Source: Adiantum capillus-veneris
Taxonomy: Eukaryota; Streptophyta; Polypodiopsida; Polypodiales; Pteridaceae
DNA: 64,000 nucleotides
NCBI GenBank assembly: GCA_014529385.2
Contig: CM043960.1
Location: 73,815,410-73,879,409, forward strand
Reading direction: 5' to 3'
Every line of letters starts with the position of its first letter. Within the stretch, counting starts at the first letter, position 1. Positions 11,800 through 24,009 of this stretch are shown piece by piece. A program made the position numbers and the translations under genes. The notes beneath the pieces were generated by a model, which did not search any database, was not told where the DNA came from, and worked only from the letters and a program-made list of their open reading frames with translations.

Positions 11800-13131
11800 A
11801 CTCGGGCTGTAACACCTCTTCTTGGTCCTCGATCTCCGGTGGGTCTTCAGTAGTTGGTTCTTAAGGTGGCTCTCTTTTGTAAGGCTTTAGTAGGCTCACA
11901 TGAAAAGCATTGTGTATGAGCCAATGGCTGGGCAACTTGAGTTGATAGGCCATCTCATTGATTGATGTAAGAATTTGGTAGGGACCATAGCACCTTTTTG
12001 CTAACTTAGCATAACACTTTTGGTGTCATATAGGATTCTTGCCCGTCGTGTGCCTCAGTTGAGCCTTGGGAAATTTGAGTAAGACCCAATCATTTTCTTT
12101 AAATGCTTGGGCCCTTTTGTGCTTATCAGCAACAGCCTTTTACCTTTGCCATGAGATAGAGATAGCATCCTTAATCTTTTGGAAAGATTCTTGTCGGTCT
12201 TGGCTATACTCATCTGTAGAAAAGATCTTACCATGTACCTTAAGTACAACGGAAATTTTTTATCTTCCCTCAATTACGTCAAAAGGTGCTTTTCCTGTGG
12301 AAGTATGTACAGTGTTATTGTAGGAATACTCCACTAAGGGTAAGTACTTCTCCCATTGGGACCTTTGATCTACTTCCGTTACATAGGCTTTTACTAGATC
12401 AATAATTTTTAGGTTAGCTATTTCACTTTGGCCATACGTTTACGGGTGATAGGCCGAAGAGAAATTTAGTCTTGTCCCTAAATTCTCAAAGAGACCCTTC
12501 TAGAAATTACTGGTCATTCTAGGATCTCTATCCGAAACTATGGACATTGTCAAGCCATGGTACTTGAAGATTTGTGAAATGAAGAGGGTTGCCATTGGAT
12601 GGGCTTTGATAGTCTTTCTGACAGGTATAAAATGAGCTTGTTTACTGAACCTCTCTACCATCATCCATATTCCCGTATTCCCATGGGGATAGACTTAGGC
12701 AATCCAAAGATAAAATCCATGGATATGCTCTCCCATGGTAAATTAGGGATTGGCAATGGTTGAAGCAATACAGATTGCTTCCCTCTATCAAACTTCGTCT
12801 TTTGGCATACCACACATTTAGAAACATACTCTTGTATGTTTGATTTCATGGTAGGCCAATAGAAATATGTTTCAATCCCTTTGAGGGTAGATTGAATTCC
12901 TGTATGCCCTGCATAAGGAGGAGGATGAGATTCATGCATTAATTTCTCACGTAGTGAGTTAGTAACACATAGTCTATTGCCATAGAGAAGATAACCATGT
13001 TCTAAAGTAAATGGTTCCTCTTTCTTCCCTAATGCAAGGGCTGAAATCACATCTCTAAAATCGGGATCAATAGCATACTCATCTATCATAGAAGATAGAT
13101 CATTGTGAGTTGCTATGGAAACCGCATTCAC
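11800..13131 (-). pseudogene. gypsy element B integrase
   Basis: The N-terminal part is open: an HHCC-type domain with YAGHTGIQSTLKGIETYFYWPTM and CVVCQKTK (about 12810-12930), then SMDFIFGLPKS (about 12690-12730). Downstream the frame is broken. Core pieces include HP-TYGQSEIANL (about 12410-12455), where the catalytic Glu is retained, and the C-terminal barrel and FHVSL region at 11880-12020. It is the same protein as in A, in reverse orientation. Confidence 0.85.
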
Positions 13132-13203
13132 TCTCGGCCGTCTTGAGAGTGCATTGGCTACTTGATTATGTTTGCCAGCAATGTGAGAAATATGAAAATG
13201 AAA

Positions 13204-13925
13204 TTACAAAAGAAAAAATTCCCACCTCATTTGTTCGTCAGAGAGCTTGGTCTGCGTCATGAAGTACTTAAGACTTTGGTGATCCGTTCGTAGAATGAAA
13301 GGAGTCCCCAATAAATAGTGCTTCCATGAGTCTAAGGCATGTAGAATTGCAAGGAGATCCTTTTCATATATGCCTAGAGCTTGCTCAAGAGGGTCGAGCC
13401 TTCCTCTTTCATAGGCTATGGCATGCCCTTCTTGGAGAAAAACACCTCCAAGGCAATCACCACAAGCGTCACATTGGACCTCAAATGGCTTTGAGAGATC
13501 TGGTAGTGTAAGCACAGGTTGAGGGTTAAGCTTTTCTTTAAGATTTTTGAAAGCATTGTTCTCCTTGGCAGACCATGTATAACTAACATTTTTCTTTGTT
13601 AGGTCATGTAATGGTCCTACGATGTGTGAGAACTTTTCTATGAAGCGTCTATAGTATGTACACATACCTCTAAAGCTTCTTAGTTCATGAAGATTCCTTG
13701 GTTTAGGCCATTATTTTATTACCTCTAACTTTGATGGATCCATTTGGATGCCATTTGGAGAGATAATGTGACCTAAATACTGAATCTCTTGCAAGAAAAA
13801 ATCACTTTTCTTTCGATTAACATAAAGTTTATTCTCTCTTAAGACTTGAAATATTACCTGGAGGTGTTGCTTGTGTTACCTAGAGGTGTTTCTTGTGTTC
13901 GTCTAATGAATTAGAGTAGATGATG
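13204..13925 (-). pseudogene. gypsy element B RT C-terminus and RNase H
   Basis: Coding resumes on the left of the CACTA insertion. Immediately at 13925 and below, the minus strand encodes the codons following the RT active site (IIYSNSLDEH). RNase H follows at 13204-13665 with MCTYYRRFIEKFS, FEVQCDACGDCLGGV, YEKDLLAILHALDSWKHYL and RTDHQSLKYF. A short tandem duplication (GAGGTGTT.CTTGTGTT, 13862-13900) and stops interrupt the stretch between them. The N-terminal RT half lies beyond the transposon at 20808-21042. Confidence 0.88.
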
Positions 13926-14085
13926 CACTACAACACAACACGGAGATATTGACGCGCATATATCGACGAAATTAGCGGGCGTCGCTATACGCGTCGATAT
14001 ATGCGCTTCAATGTACGTCGATATATGCGTGGAAAGGCTTTACTTCCCACGCGTATATTGATGTCTATAGCGACGCGTATAGCGA
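13926..14085 (+). repeat. left terminal and subterminal repeats of the CACTA element
   Basis: Begins CACTACAACACAACAC. Within the next 150 bp the motif GTCGATATATGCG and its relatives (GCGTCGCTATACGCG, CTATAGCGACGCG) recur in direct and inverted order. These are candidate transposase-binding sites by analogy with En/Spm. Confidence 0.85.
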
Positions 14086-14205
14086 AGCAAAAAAATTGGG
14101 GGAAAAAAGCGAAACCCGCGAGCAGTAGGGGCCATTTTCGCCTGCGCTCTGCTCAAATCTTGGACTCCACCTGCTGCGCAGGTATTATGCCCCCCCCCAA
14201 CCCCT

Positions 14206-15079
<874 letters not shown>

Positions 15080-15141
15080 GATGCAAGCGTCACTACTTTG
15101 TTTAGGTACGTAGTTTACAAAAGAGATTTTCCAATTGCAAC
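15080..15141 (+). repeat. 62-bp direct repeat, copy 1
   Basis: Starts GATGCAAGCGTCACTACT and ends TTTCCAATTGCAAC. It is identical by eye to 15635-15696. The two copies flank the captured gypsy fragment. Confidence 0.95.
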
Positions 15142-15634
15142 ATACCTTCTAACATTCCTTCATCTTCCACCTTTTGGTTCTCTTGGGAACCTACCTCTTC
15201 CAAACCTCGAGAAGAGGTCTCCTGGTTGTTTGGCTTAAACCTTACCCCCATGACTTTAATGGAGGACTCCTCTTCAGTAATGCTGCCGCTACTTTCTTCT
15301 TCTGAAGTGTTTTCAGTCCAATCTTCTTCCATCTCACTTCGAGATGATTCTTCATGGAGCTCCTCTTGGCATTGCTCCTTCATGTCAAAGACAACCTTCT
15401 TGTGATTGTCATTCCTGCAAATTATCTTTCCACTCTCCCAATCCTGCAAAGCTCACATTTTCATTAGCCATGGTCTTCCTAGGATAAATGGGTAACCATT
15501 TCCCTTGGTAGACATGACATAGAAATCCACTGCCTTCTTAATGCCAAAGGCCTCCACAAAAACATTTTTACAAATGCCTACGCACCTAGCCTTGCTATTG
15601 TTTGCCATTTTCACTTTGATTTCAGGTGTGGTCA
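15142..15634 (-). pseudogene. captured fragment of a D-type gypsy protease region
   Basis: On the minus strand this reads VDFYVMSTKGNGYPFILGRPW (protease C-terminal ILGRPW motif, 15453-15641), then a D/E/S-rich linker with EESSRSEMEEDW and VMGVRFKPNN (15102-15449). It corresponds collinearly to about 30447-30937 of element D with only scattered differences. It sits antisense to the transposase genes. It was evidently acquired by the transposon or inserted into it, because it is flanked by a long direct repeat of transposon sequence. Confidence 0.9.
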
Positions 15635-15696
15635 GATGCAAGCGTCACTACTTTGTTTAGGTACGTAGTTTACAAAAGAGATTTTCCAATTGCAAC
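15635..15696 (+). repeat. 62-bp direct repeat, copy 2
   Basis: Identical by eye to 15080-15141. It lies directly upstream of the region that becomes the TNP2 exon. Confidence 0.95.
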
Positions 15697-16481
15697 GGTG
15701 ATGTGCTGGGAGAGCTTTTTAATTTAATGTAGGTTAAACAGGTTATGGCGGGAGCAACTTCTCCCGGCTGGCAATGAAATGCCCCCCTCTAGGCTAGACA
15801 CAAAGCAACTTCTGACCTCAGTTGGCTTGGACTTTAACAAGATTCATGCATGTCCAAATGATTGCATTCTTTTTCGCAATGAATTCGCAGATTGTCTGTC
15901 GTGTCCTAAGTACGGAGCAATGTGCTACAAACAAGATGCAGTTGGAGAGACAGTGCCAGCTAAAGTGTTGAGGCAGTTCCCTATTATTCCTAGGATAAAA
16001 AGCATGTTTCGTTGTGGTTCCATTGCAAAATTGATGCGGTGGCATTCTATGAATAGATCCACTGACGCAACATTTAGGGTGCCCGTTGATTCGAAGGCTT
16101 TGAGGCACATTGAAGATACCTGGACACATTTTAAGAGTGAACCACGCAATTTGCGTTTGGGCATGGCAATGGATGGAGTCAATCCATTTGGCTTGAGAAG
16201 CTCGTCATGGAGCACTTGGCCTGTGTGCCTTATCAATTACAACCTCCCGCTGTGGCTTGCTATCAAGAAGGGTCATTTGATTTTAAGCTTGATTGTACCT
16301 GGTAAGTTCAAGGCAAAAAACATGGATGTTTATCTAGCTCCACTAGTTGACGAGCTCCAGGAGTTATGGCATGGGATGGACATAGCAGATGCGGTTGAAC
16401 CAATAGGACAACAGCATGCAAGGATCCATGGACTTCTTATGTGGACTATGCATGATTGGCCAGGATACGGAGAAGCTTCTG

Positions 16482-16560
16482 GTAATGGTTATTGATTTAC
16501 AAAATTCTCGCTATTCGCAAGCCCTTTGCCTTGGCCTGATTCAGGCTTTGATATATGCAG
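16482..16560 (+). other. predicted intron in the TNP2-like gene
   Basis: Starts GTAATGG after ...CTTCTG and ends ATATATGCAG before GACTAACA. Removing these 79 bp joins codons so that GEASG runs into the conserved GY-ACPICG block without a gap. The boundaries are therefore supported by protein homology, not only by GT-AG. Confidence 0.8.
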
Positions 16561-17892
16561 GACTAACAACTTCGGGATACAATGCATGTCCAATTTGCGG
16601 GCAATCTTTGGATGTGTGATATTCTACCTCTCTTCGAAAGACAATTTATCAAGGCCACCACCGTTATCTTCTAGATGGCCATCACTTGCGCGAAGGCCAG
16701 CTTGGTCGCGTCGAATGTCATCCTATGCATGTACAAGAGTGGCGTCGCCGATGGGAGCAACATGAGGGGCAACCTGTTCTAGGAATGAAACGTTTTTCCA
16801 TTCTCCATACGTTGCCATACTGGGGTGATCTACTAATTAACCATTTACTGGATCCAATGCATATATTCAAGAATGTGGGAGAGCTCCTCTAGAAGACAAT
16901 CATGGGAATGAAAGACAATCGAGCTTCACGAGATGATTTGCAGTCGGTTGCAAAGATGCCAGAGCTATGGCTTTTCATCAATGTAGCTGGTCAAACAAAA
17001 CTTCCAAGAGCTCCATGGGTATTGCTAAAAAGCAAAGAGTGACAAGTGAAAAGGGTGATTTCAGAGTTCAGGACGCCAACAGGATATATACGATGTCTCA
17101 AGATAGCATTCACCCGTGATGATCAACTGTCAGGTTTGAAATCGCACGACTAGCATAAGTTCTTGCAATTCATTCTTCCAATTGCGATCAAGCGGTGTTT
17201 AACGGAGGAAGTGCGGACCTGCATATACAAGATTTCAGAGCTAGTGCGGTGGATCTCTTCCAAGGAGATACGGGAGGAATCTATTGCAGTCGCAAGGGCT
17301 AACTCCATTGAGGCAGTTTGCATGATTGAGAAGTATCTACCCACGAGCTGCCTAACTATCCAAATGAACTTTCTCGTCCATGTAGTAGATGAGGTTGTAG
17401 TGGCAGGTACAGTCCACAGCCGTTGGATGTTCTTTCTAGAGCGGTTCATGAAAACACTTAAGGGTTTGGCTCGCCAAAAAGCGCGTCGAGAGGGGAGCAT
17501 GACAGAAGGATGGCTAGTGCAAGAGTCTCTTGTGTTGATGACCGAATTTCTATCCGTTTCTGACCCAGAAATACCTCGGCTGTGGAGCGATGAGGAGGAT
17601 GCAAGACTGGTGGGAGAGGAGCCGCAAGGGCAAGGGGTGCCGAAGAAAATGAACCTGGCCATGCGAGAAAAGATCATGAAGTTCTGTATACTAAATTCAG
17701 TGCCAATGCAAAAATGGCTTGAAAGGTACGAAGAAGAGAAAGAGAGACGCAATCTAGAGAGACAGGATTTCAGGCGAAGTTGAACGACTAGAGGCTTATC
17801 CTTGCCAGACTATCTCGCTCCTCTACCTAAATTCCCTACAATGACATGGTTGGACAAGATAGTGAGAGCAACTCGACAGATCGAAGAACCCA

Positions 17893-18100
17893 TATCTCTA
17901 GAAGAGGAAGAGCTGGCTATTGGATGTGACTGGAAGTATCATACATACAACAATTGGATGGTCGCTATTGGATGGTCGCATGGAAAGCATTTCATAACAC
18001 AACAATTGGATGGTCGCTATTGGATGGTCTCTAGAAGAGGAAGAGCTGGCTATTGGATGGTCGCATGGAAAGCATTTCATAACACAACAATTGATAGCAG
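17893..18100 (+). repeat. in-frame internal duplication in the TNP2-like gene
   Basis: The block CTCTAGAAGAGGAAGAGCTGG...CTATTGGATG occurs at about 17897 and again near 18030. The phrase GGTCGCATGGAAAGCATTTCATAACAC also occurs twice (about 17973 and 18060), with TATTGGATGGTC repeated between. The frame stays open across it. It is a local amplification, not a family feature. Confidence 0.8.
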
Positions 18101-18849
18101 AAGAAACACGTGTGACAGTGGGGTAATGGTTAGTTTCATGCAAAAGAGCAGGGCCAGTGCTAGAGACACGAATGAGAGCACTAGCAACTTGGATTACTGT
18201 GGTCTGGTGTCAGATATCCTGAAAGTAAGCTTCAGGCGGTTTGAGATGTTTTTGTTGGATGTGAAGTGGTTCAAGGTGATTACTTATGGTCGCAATGCAA
18301 CGGTACGCAGAGATGGAAACAAGCTTGTGAAAATAGATTCTACAAAGACTTGGACAGATGCGAGCGACACATTTTCTCTCCCCGAACATTGCGAGCAAGT
18401 GGTCTTTGTACCGGACCCTCGAGAGCGATAATGGTGGTTTGTGGTTCACGTTGCTCCAAGAAATAAACACGTATTTGAAGGGCAAGATATCCTGGAGGAA
18501 AGTCTGTCAGACGACGTCATACTATTGTGACATTAGATGAGATGGACAAAGGTATGGCAGAGGAAGCTGACAGATATACGAGGGATGACGCAGACGAGCC
18601 AGAATTGACACTTGTAGATGAAGATGCAATGGATGAAGACAATATGCCAGAACGAGTTGGGGCAGAGTTATGTTTGCAATTAGAGATAGACGATGATACG
18701 GTGCAAGATCTTATCGATGATGCCTCACTCGTTGAGGCCTAGGCCTGTAAGTGTTTGTGTGAAGACTTTGATTTAAAATTAAGCTTAAAGTTAATTTAAA
18801 CAACTGTGTTGTGATGCTTTATTTTACTTTCTTTGTGCAGGACTTTAGT

Positions 18850-19993
18850 ATGGCAGACGAGATTCCAGATCCCGCTTCCATGAGTGCAGATGCATTCATG
18901 GGCTTCGTTACACGGATGACACCTGCTCAGATGGCAGAGGCTTCTCAGTACTCGGTAGCCAGAGGCACGGGCGCACGAGTACTACGCCTCTGGGCTTCAC
19001 ACCCGAGGGACCAACGCCTAGGGGGGGGACGCCTACGGGGTTCAGGACGCCTATGGGTACGACGCCTTCTTCTCCCATCACGGTCTCTTTGACACATAGG
19101 GGTGGGGCAGAGGCGGGTACGTCCTCATCTCCACAGCACAGGCGTACTCGCCGATCTCGGCGATCGTCAGGTGGAGGTGGTGGTTGCTGTGGAGGAGGGT
19201 CCACAGATGCTTCGACCCCTCCTCGCTCACGACCCTCGTCTTACCCATGCACACCTCTCGACACACCTCTTGGCACACCTCGGACACCTTGGGGGGCACA
19301 CGATCCTAGTGCCTCCAAGCTCTATACTGTACGGGGAGATGGTTCTGTTGACATGGATAGAGTCGGGACTCAGATGCGACAACGGATTTGCCAGATCGTG
19401 GAGCTGCAATTTTCGACCAGCATTCTGACGTCTTGGGATCAACAAGACAAGGAAAAAGTCACTTACATAGTGGAGACCATCCTGAGAGAGTACCGACCTG
19501 CTCCGGGTTCTTCCGTTGTTTCGGCATCGTGGATCAAGGGTGTTGCATGGGACACCATAAAACATCGACGAGATGCAGCTCGAAAGGCTTTCAGGACCGG
19601 CTCGCCGAAGCCTTCAGGCATCCCACACGAGACGTGGCTGCAGATCAGGGAGGATGAGCGGACAGCGGCCACGCGGTTCAGACAGCAGCGTGAGGCCGCG
19701 CAGGTACGACAGATGACTAGGGGGACACCTCATCTTGGCAGCGGAGGCTTCGACACCTTTTGCTATGAGTTTGTGAGTTTCTAATCCAATCTTAACTATG
19801 GCATTTTTTAAAACACAATGAATCATGTATTCTTATTACTTTGATTTTTATATAAACGCAGAATCTTGCAATGCATCGAGCTCCATCACGCGAGGAGGAG
19901 TCAGATGGATATCGCAGAGGTATCTATGAAGTACTGAATGATCTTGAAGCTTCAGGAGAGCCTGTAGACTGGGAGGCCTTACAGTCTTGCTGA
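18850..19993 (+). pseudogene. second CACTA transposase gene (plant En/Spm type)
   Basis: Begins MADEIPDPASMSADAFMGF (ATG 18850-18852), downstream of a GT...TTTGTGCAG intron-like stretch (about 18749-18840). A frameshift at about 18955-18980 moves into a TP-rich low-complexity region, then an Arg/Ser-rich stretch and a conserved C-terminal domain: GVAWDTIKHRRDAARKAF, GIPHETWLQIREDERT, TRGTPHLGSGGFDTF. This resembles the plant transposase family that accompanies tnp2 in En/Spm elements. A GT-AG intron at 19773-19861 joins CYEF to NLAMHRAPSREEE, and the frame ends at TGA 19991-19993. One frameshift makes this copy defective. Confidence 0.8.
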
Positions 19994-20691
19994 TCGCTTG
20001 AGGTGAGACGTTAATATGTGTGAGTTGATTTAATTAAGTCAGTATATGTGAAGTAATATCAATACTAGTTTTGTGAGTTGTTCTATGTGCAGGTTGCGAC
20101 GCCTAGTCATTAGTGGACCAGATTTCATCTATATGCTTTGTGAGACACAAACACGCTTCTGTGTCTCTTTTTTGTACAAACAGTTAGTGTTCAGACAGTT
20201 ATTGTTTCCCTTATGGTTATGATTATTGCCATTGTCATTGTATAGATAGTTATTGTTTCTCTTTCTGGTTATGCTTATGGTTATTGTTAATTTTGTTTAT
20301 GGTTATGGTTATCTGCATTATGGTTTTGATCAAAGTGGTTATAGCCGATTATGGTTTTAAGTTATGGTTATGGTTCGTTATGGTTATGCTTTTAAGTTAT
20401 GGCTATGCTTTTCAGTTGGTACGGTTGTCTTTCATTGGCCTTAAATCTCATGTGAGATCCTACATGGATAGCATGTAGGAGGCGTATACATGATATGGTT
20501 TTTTTTGAAAAGTTTATGTAAAAACAAAGGGAACTCTGCCAAAATTTCTGCGCGCGGGAGCATGGTTGATATTTTGGTGCTGCTCGCTTTCTTGGGCAGA
20601 GGACAGGAAGTTGGCTGTTGCTGTGTCCATCTTTTAATTGGGCACACGCCAGGCTACCTGCCCTCTGCCCAAGAAAAACATTTTCTGCTAT
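19994..20691 (+). repeat. CACTA 3' region with TTATGG-type simple repeats and a hairpin
   Basis: From about 20208 to 20415 the sequence is a degenerate array of GGTTATGGTTAT-like units. At 20588-20602 TTTCTTGGGCAGAGG is inverted perfectly at 20662-20676, a 15-bp stem with a loop of about 60 nt. No coding sequence is seen. Confidence 0.75.
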
Positions 20692-20807
20692 GGTCGTCAC
20701 TATGCCCGTCGCTATCCGCGTCGCTAATAGCGACTGGTTTCATAGCGACGTGCATAGCACGGGCAGTGTCGATATATGAGTCGATAACACCTGTTTTTGT
20801 TGTAGTG
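20692..20807 (+). repeat. right terminal and subterminal repeats of the CACTA element
   Basis: Contains several GTCGCTAT / ATAGCGAC units and GTCGATATATGAGTCGATA before the end TGTTGTAGTG. These mirror the left subterminal motifs. Confidence 0.85.
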
Positions 20808-21042
20808 ATGAAATCATCAAAGAACGCTCTAGTAAAGGTTGAATAGCTTCTCCATCAAGCGGTTGAATGTGGCTGGTGCATTGGTCAAGCCAAAAGGCAT
20901 GACAATATATTCATAAAGACTAAACGTAGTGCGAAATGTGATCTTTACAATGTCTTGATCAACTATCCTTATTTGATGATAGCCACATTTTAGCTCAATC
21001 CTACTGAAGTAGGTGGACCCTTGTAGCTTATCAATAGGTCTT
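20808..21042 (-). pseudogene. gypsy element B reverse transcriptase, N-terminal half
   Basis: Minus-strand reading gives YFSRIELKCGYHQIRI, FRTTFSLYEYIVMPFGLTNAP and ATFNRLMEKLFN, then the codons leading into FFDD at the CACTA insertion point. It joins abruptly to gag near 21042. The protease and the first part of RT are therefore deleted in this copy. Confidence 0.85.
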
Positions 21043-21848
21043 CTACACGTGGAACAAGAAACCTATTTCTTCAGCTAAGCCCGCACAAAATTGTTGCTTT
21101 TGCTCTCCAGAACCCAAGTTTTTGAAGACAGTGGCTTTGAGTTGTAAGTCCCAAAACTTGTCTACATATTTGTGAATGGATTCGTAGGGAGAGAGCTTCA
21201 AGCTTAACCATTCGGTGAGTACTTTGTCTTTGGCATCAGTGGCCAAAAAATTCTTCATAATGGAATCTCTTAAAGATTTCCATGTTCATGGAGCTTCACC
21301 ATTGGCCCATAGGCTAGACCACCATTTCCTAGCGGATTTTTGAAAGTGCATAGCTTAGAGGACTCGTTGAAGCCCTCATCTCCAAACGCCGCGTCAAATT
21401 GTTGGATAAAGGCCAAGACTTTGTCCATAGCACCAAAGATGCCATCATAGGTAAGGAAAGAGATGCTCTTCCCTCCCTCTTTGAACTTCTTGAGCTTGTA
21501 CGACCTCTTCCATGTGGCATAGGAATTTCTATGGCCTCTCCTTTTTGATGGTTCAAAGGTTGCACGATCACTTTCTTCAGAAGATGAAGAATTTGAGGAA
21601 GATGGAGAAGAGGGTGACCTCTTTCTCGCCTTTTTCTTGCCTTGATCTTCTTTGTCTGCACCATCACTTTCATAAGAGGAAGAGGATGAAGAAGATGGAG
21701 AAGAGGGTGTTCTCTTTCTTGCCTTTTTATTTTCTTGCTTTTTGTCATCCCTTTTTGAATTATGGTGTGGAGAAGTGTGCGATGGTCTTCTCCACTTAGG
21801 AGGTGAGGGAGAGAGTTTATCCCCCCGTCTTTGTGGAGTCATCTCCAC
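21043..21848 (-). pseudogene. gypsy element B gag
   Basis: The N-terminal part (21270-21848) is Lys/Arg/Ser-rich: KKARKRSPSSPSSS repeats, then SISFLTYDGIFGAMDKVLAFI and KLCTFKNPLGNGGLAYGPM. After a frameshift the retrotransposon gag core continues at 21043-21258 as NFLATDAKDKVLTEWLSLKL and YVDKFWDLQLKATV. The zinc knuckle is not present, consistent with the deletion into RT. Confidence 0.8.
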
Positions 21849-22510
21849 CGAGGTGGCAGGAGACTCACTTCTTTCTTGTTCCTTCAGTGGGGGATCTTGA
21901 ATTCTCCTTTGGAAAGGATATGCATCATCAAGAAGAAAATTTTTGAGCCCTTTTTATGGATCCTCTTCGTCTTCCCGAATCAGAGAGATGCCTCTTTTAG
22001 GAGTATCACAAGGAGGCTTACTAGGTACTCTCTCGTCATTGTGGGGAACTTGGAGAATCCCATGAGCATGAAGCTGATGTTGCACTTCACTTTGGAGGGA
22101 TGGATTTCCCATGGCTTGTTGAAGCCTAGAAACAAGGTAGATAACAAGCATAGGTGCATCATTGGTAGCCTTGTCATTAGCAAAATCAAGTCCTAGTTGC
22201 TACTTTGGCACTTCAAGCCCTAGTTGCTACTCCTCTTTACCCATTTAGAAAAATCACTCAAGCTATTGTACTTGTGGCTCGAATACCATTAATTGCAAGG
22301 AATAGAAGAGAGGGTCGTCCAACACCAAAATAGTACCGGCTCCTGTCAAGCTTCTAATAGCTCAATAGTGGTTAAGCCGTAGGCAAGCCCCGTAGGCTCC
22401 ACTATTAAGACAATAGCTCTCGACGGTGATGCCCCGTTATCTGCACCAAGGCAAGCGCACTGCAAGATTGAAAAATCCCTATTCTACTTACTCACATGCA
22501 ATTAATAATA
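21849..22510 (-). other. 5' leader of gypsy element B
   Basis: Untranslated sequence between the primer site region and gag, read on the minus strand. I see no gene in it. Confidence 0.6.
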
Positions 22511-22802
22511 CCAACCATTTATAGCTAGCTTGAGGACCTCCCTTCTTGAGCAAGAAAAGAGAAACCTTGTGCTCTAATACCAATGTAACATTTAATGGCC
22601 TAGTAACTTGTGTGTAGTGGAAAATAGCATGAACATAGTGAGAATCTCATTAAATACCAACCATTTATAGGTAGCTTGAGGACCTCCCTTCTTGAGCAAG
22701 AAAAGAGAAACCTTGTGCTCTGGTACCAATGTAACATTTAATGGCGTAGTAACTTGTGTGTAGCAAGAAAATAGCATGAACATAGTGAGAATTTCATTAG
22801 AA
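22511..22802 (-). repeat. tandem duplication of the B LTR/primer-site junction
   Basis: A 146-bp unit starting CCAACCATTTATAG occurs at 22511-22656 and 22657-22802 with few differences. Each unit contains leader sequence, a primer binding site (minus strand TGGTATTAGAGC at 22571-22582; TGGTACCAGAGC at 22717-22728) and the last roughly 73 bp of the LTR. The element therefore has two primer sites, each one mismatch from the tRNA-iMet site TGGTATCAGAGC. Confidence 0.9.
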
Positions 22803-23923
22803 TGTATTCCTAATGAGAATAACAAGAGTGCTTGGGAGGAGAGAGCAAAAAAAAGCATAACACCTAGTTAGATAGCATGAACAATACTTCAAAAGAGAGA
22901 GAAATTAAGCTATAGACAAAAATTGAGGACCGGATTTACATGCAGCCGGTCCCCCCTCCAAACGGCTTTGTATTATGGTTTCTCCCATCAAGAGAGACAT
23001 TTTACAATACAATTCTTTGTGTTCCTTCAATACTAGCTAGTGCAATGAAGATGGAAACTTCAAGAACTAAGCAAAACACTTATCAAACACAACATCAATT
23101 CTCTCACAGTCTCAGACCCAAGACCTCACACACCTTCAAAGATGGTGAGAGCTAGCGGGGTATGAGAGTAGGTTGAGATGAAGAAGGAGTAGTCTTACGT
23201 GAAAAATGTATATCTCCTCACATAATCACTCATATTAGCATAGCTTAGCTTAGTAATTAGCATGGTAGAGGAGATGAGCATGCATTGAAGCTTGGCTCTT
23301 GGTTGGATTTTCATCACAAAGCCAAGAGTTGTTGGTGTAGGCCTCCCTTCTCACAAGCTTGGAGTAGGTGATAATCTTTCCACTAAAGCTTGAGAAGGAG
23401 AGAGAGAGTCTTCTTACTCCACACATGGACTAGTTTGAGTGCGTATGAAATAATGCCTTTGAAAAATAAGCCCCCCCTCTCTCTTGGTCAACCCCTCTTG
23501 CTATTTTCTCATGCTGCAACCCTATTGGGCCTCCCTAGACTTAGCCAATGGAATTTCAAGAGCATAAGTGATAGCGTTCTGACATGTGTCCCCCTTTCCC
23601 CTTTTGAGGGAGCTTTAGGTAATTAATAAATGCAACTAAACTCTCATTTGACCCCTTTTCCTCCTGGCCAATAGGAATCAAGCAAGCCATTGGGCTGCTG
23701 AATGCTCATTGGATCCTTTGGGAGAATGTCCAATAGTCTTCTAGAGAGCTTAATTCTTATTGGTTCTTTTATTAAGTGTTTTTAAATTAATTAAACTAGA
23801 TTTACTCTAGCCTAATTCTCATTGGTCCACCTCCAAGGCCATCCAATAGGATTTGAGTACACCTTGTGGGCATCTGGGCTAGGGAGCTGACATGTGTCCC
23901 TCATTCCCTTTGTGTAAAGGGAG

Positions 23924-24009
<86 letters not shown>

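Larger units (their letters stand above)
15725..18742 (+). pseudogene. TNP2-like CACTA transposase
   Basis: Matches the plant transposase tnp2 family. The open frame from about 15725 begins LWREQLLPAGNEMPPSRL, then HACPNDCILFRNEFADC, KVLRQFPIIPRIKSMF, MRWH, PRNLRLGMAMDGVNPFG, STWPV and DVYLAPLVDELQELW. A GT-AG intron at 16482-16560 joins GEASG to LTTSGYNACPICG. Downstream come YLLDGHHL, LPYWGDLLINHLLDPMHIF, then a DUF4218-like block (YLPTSCLTIQMNFLVHVVDEV, RWMFFLERFMKTLKG, about 17330-17470). A DUF4216-like block follows (about 18180-18480, VKWFKVITYG, QVVFVPDP) and an acidic tail (18527-18742). Stops include TGA at 16617 and TAG near 16890. Family role: binds ends and catalyses excision and insertion. 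Confidence 0.9.

Noticed and set aside
20208-20415. Telomere-like repeat
   Set aside because: The unit is TTATGG-like and degenerate, not the plant TTTAGGG repeat.
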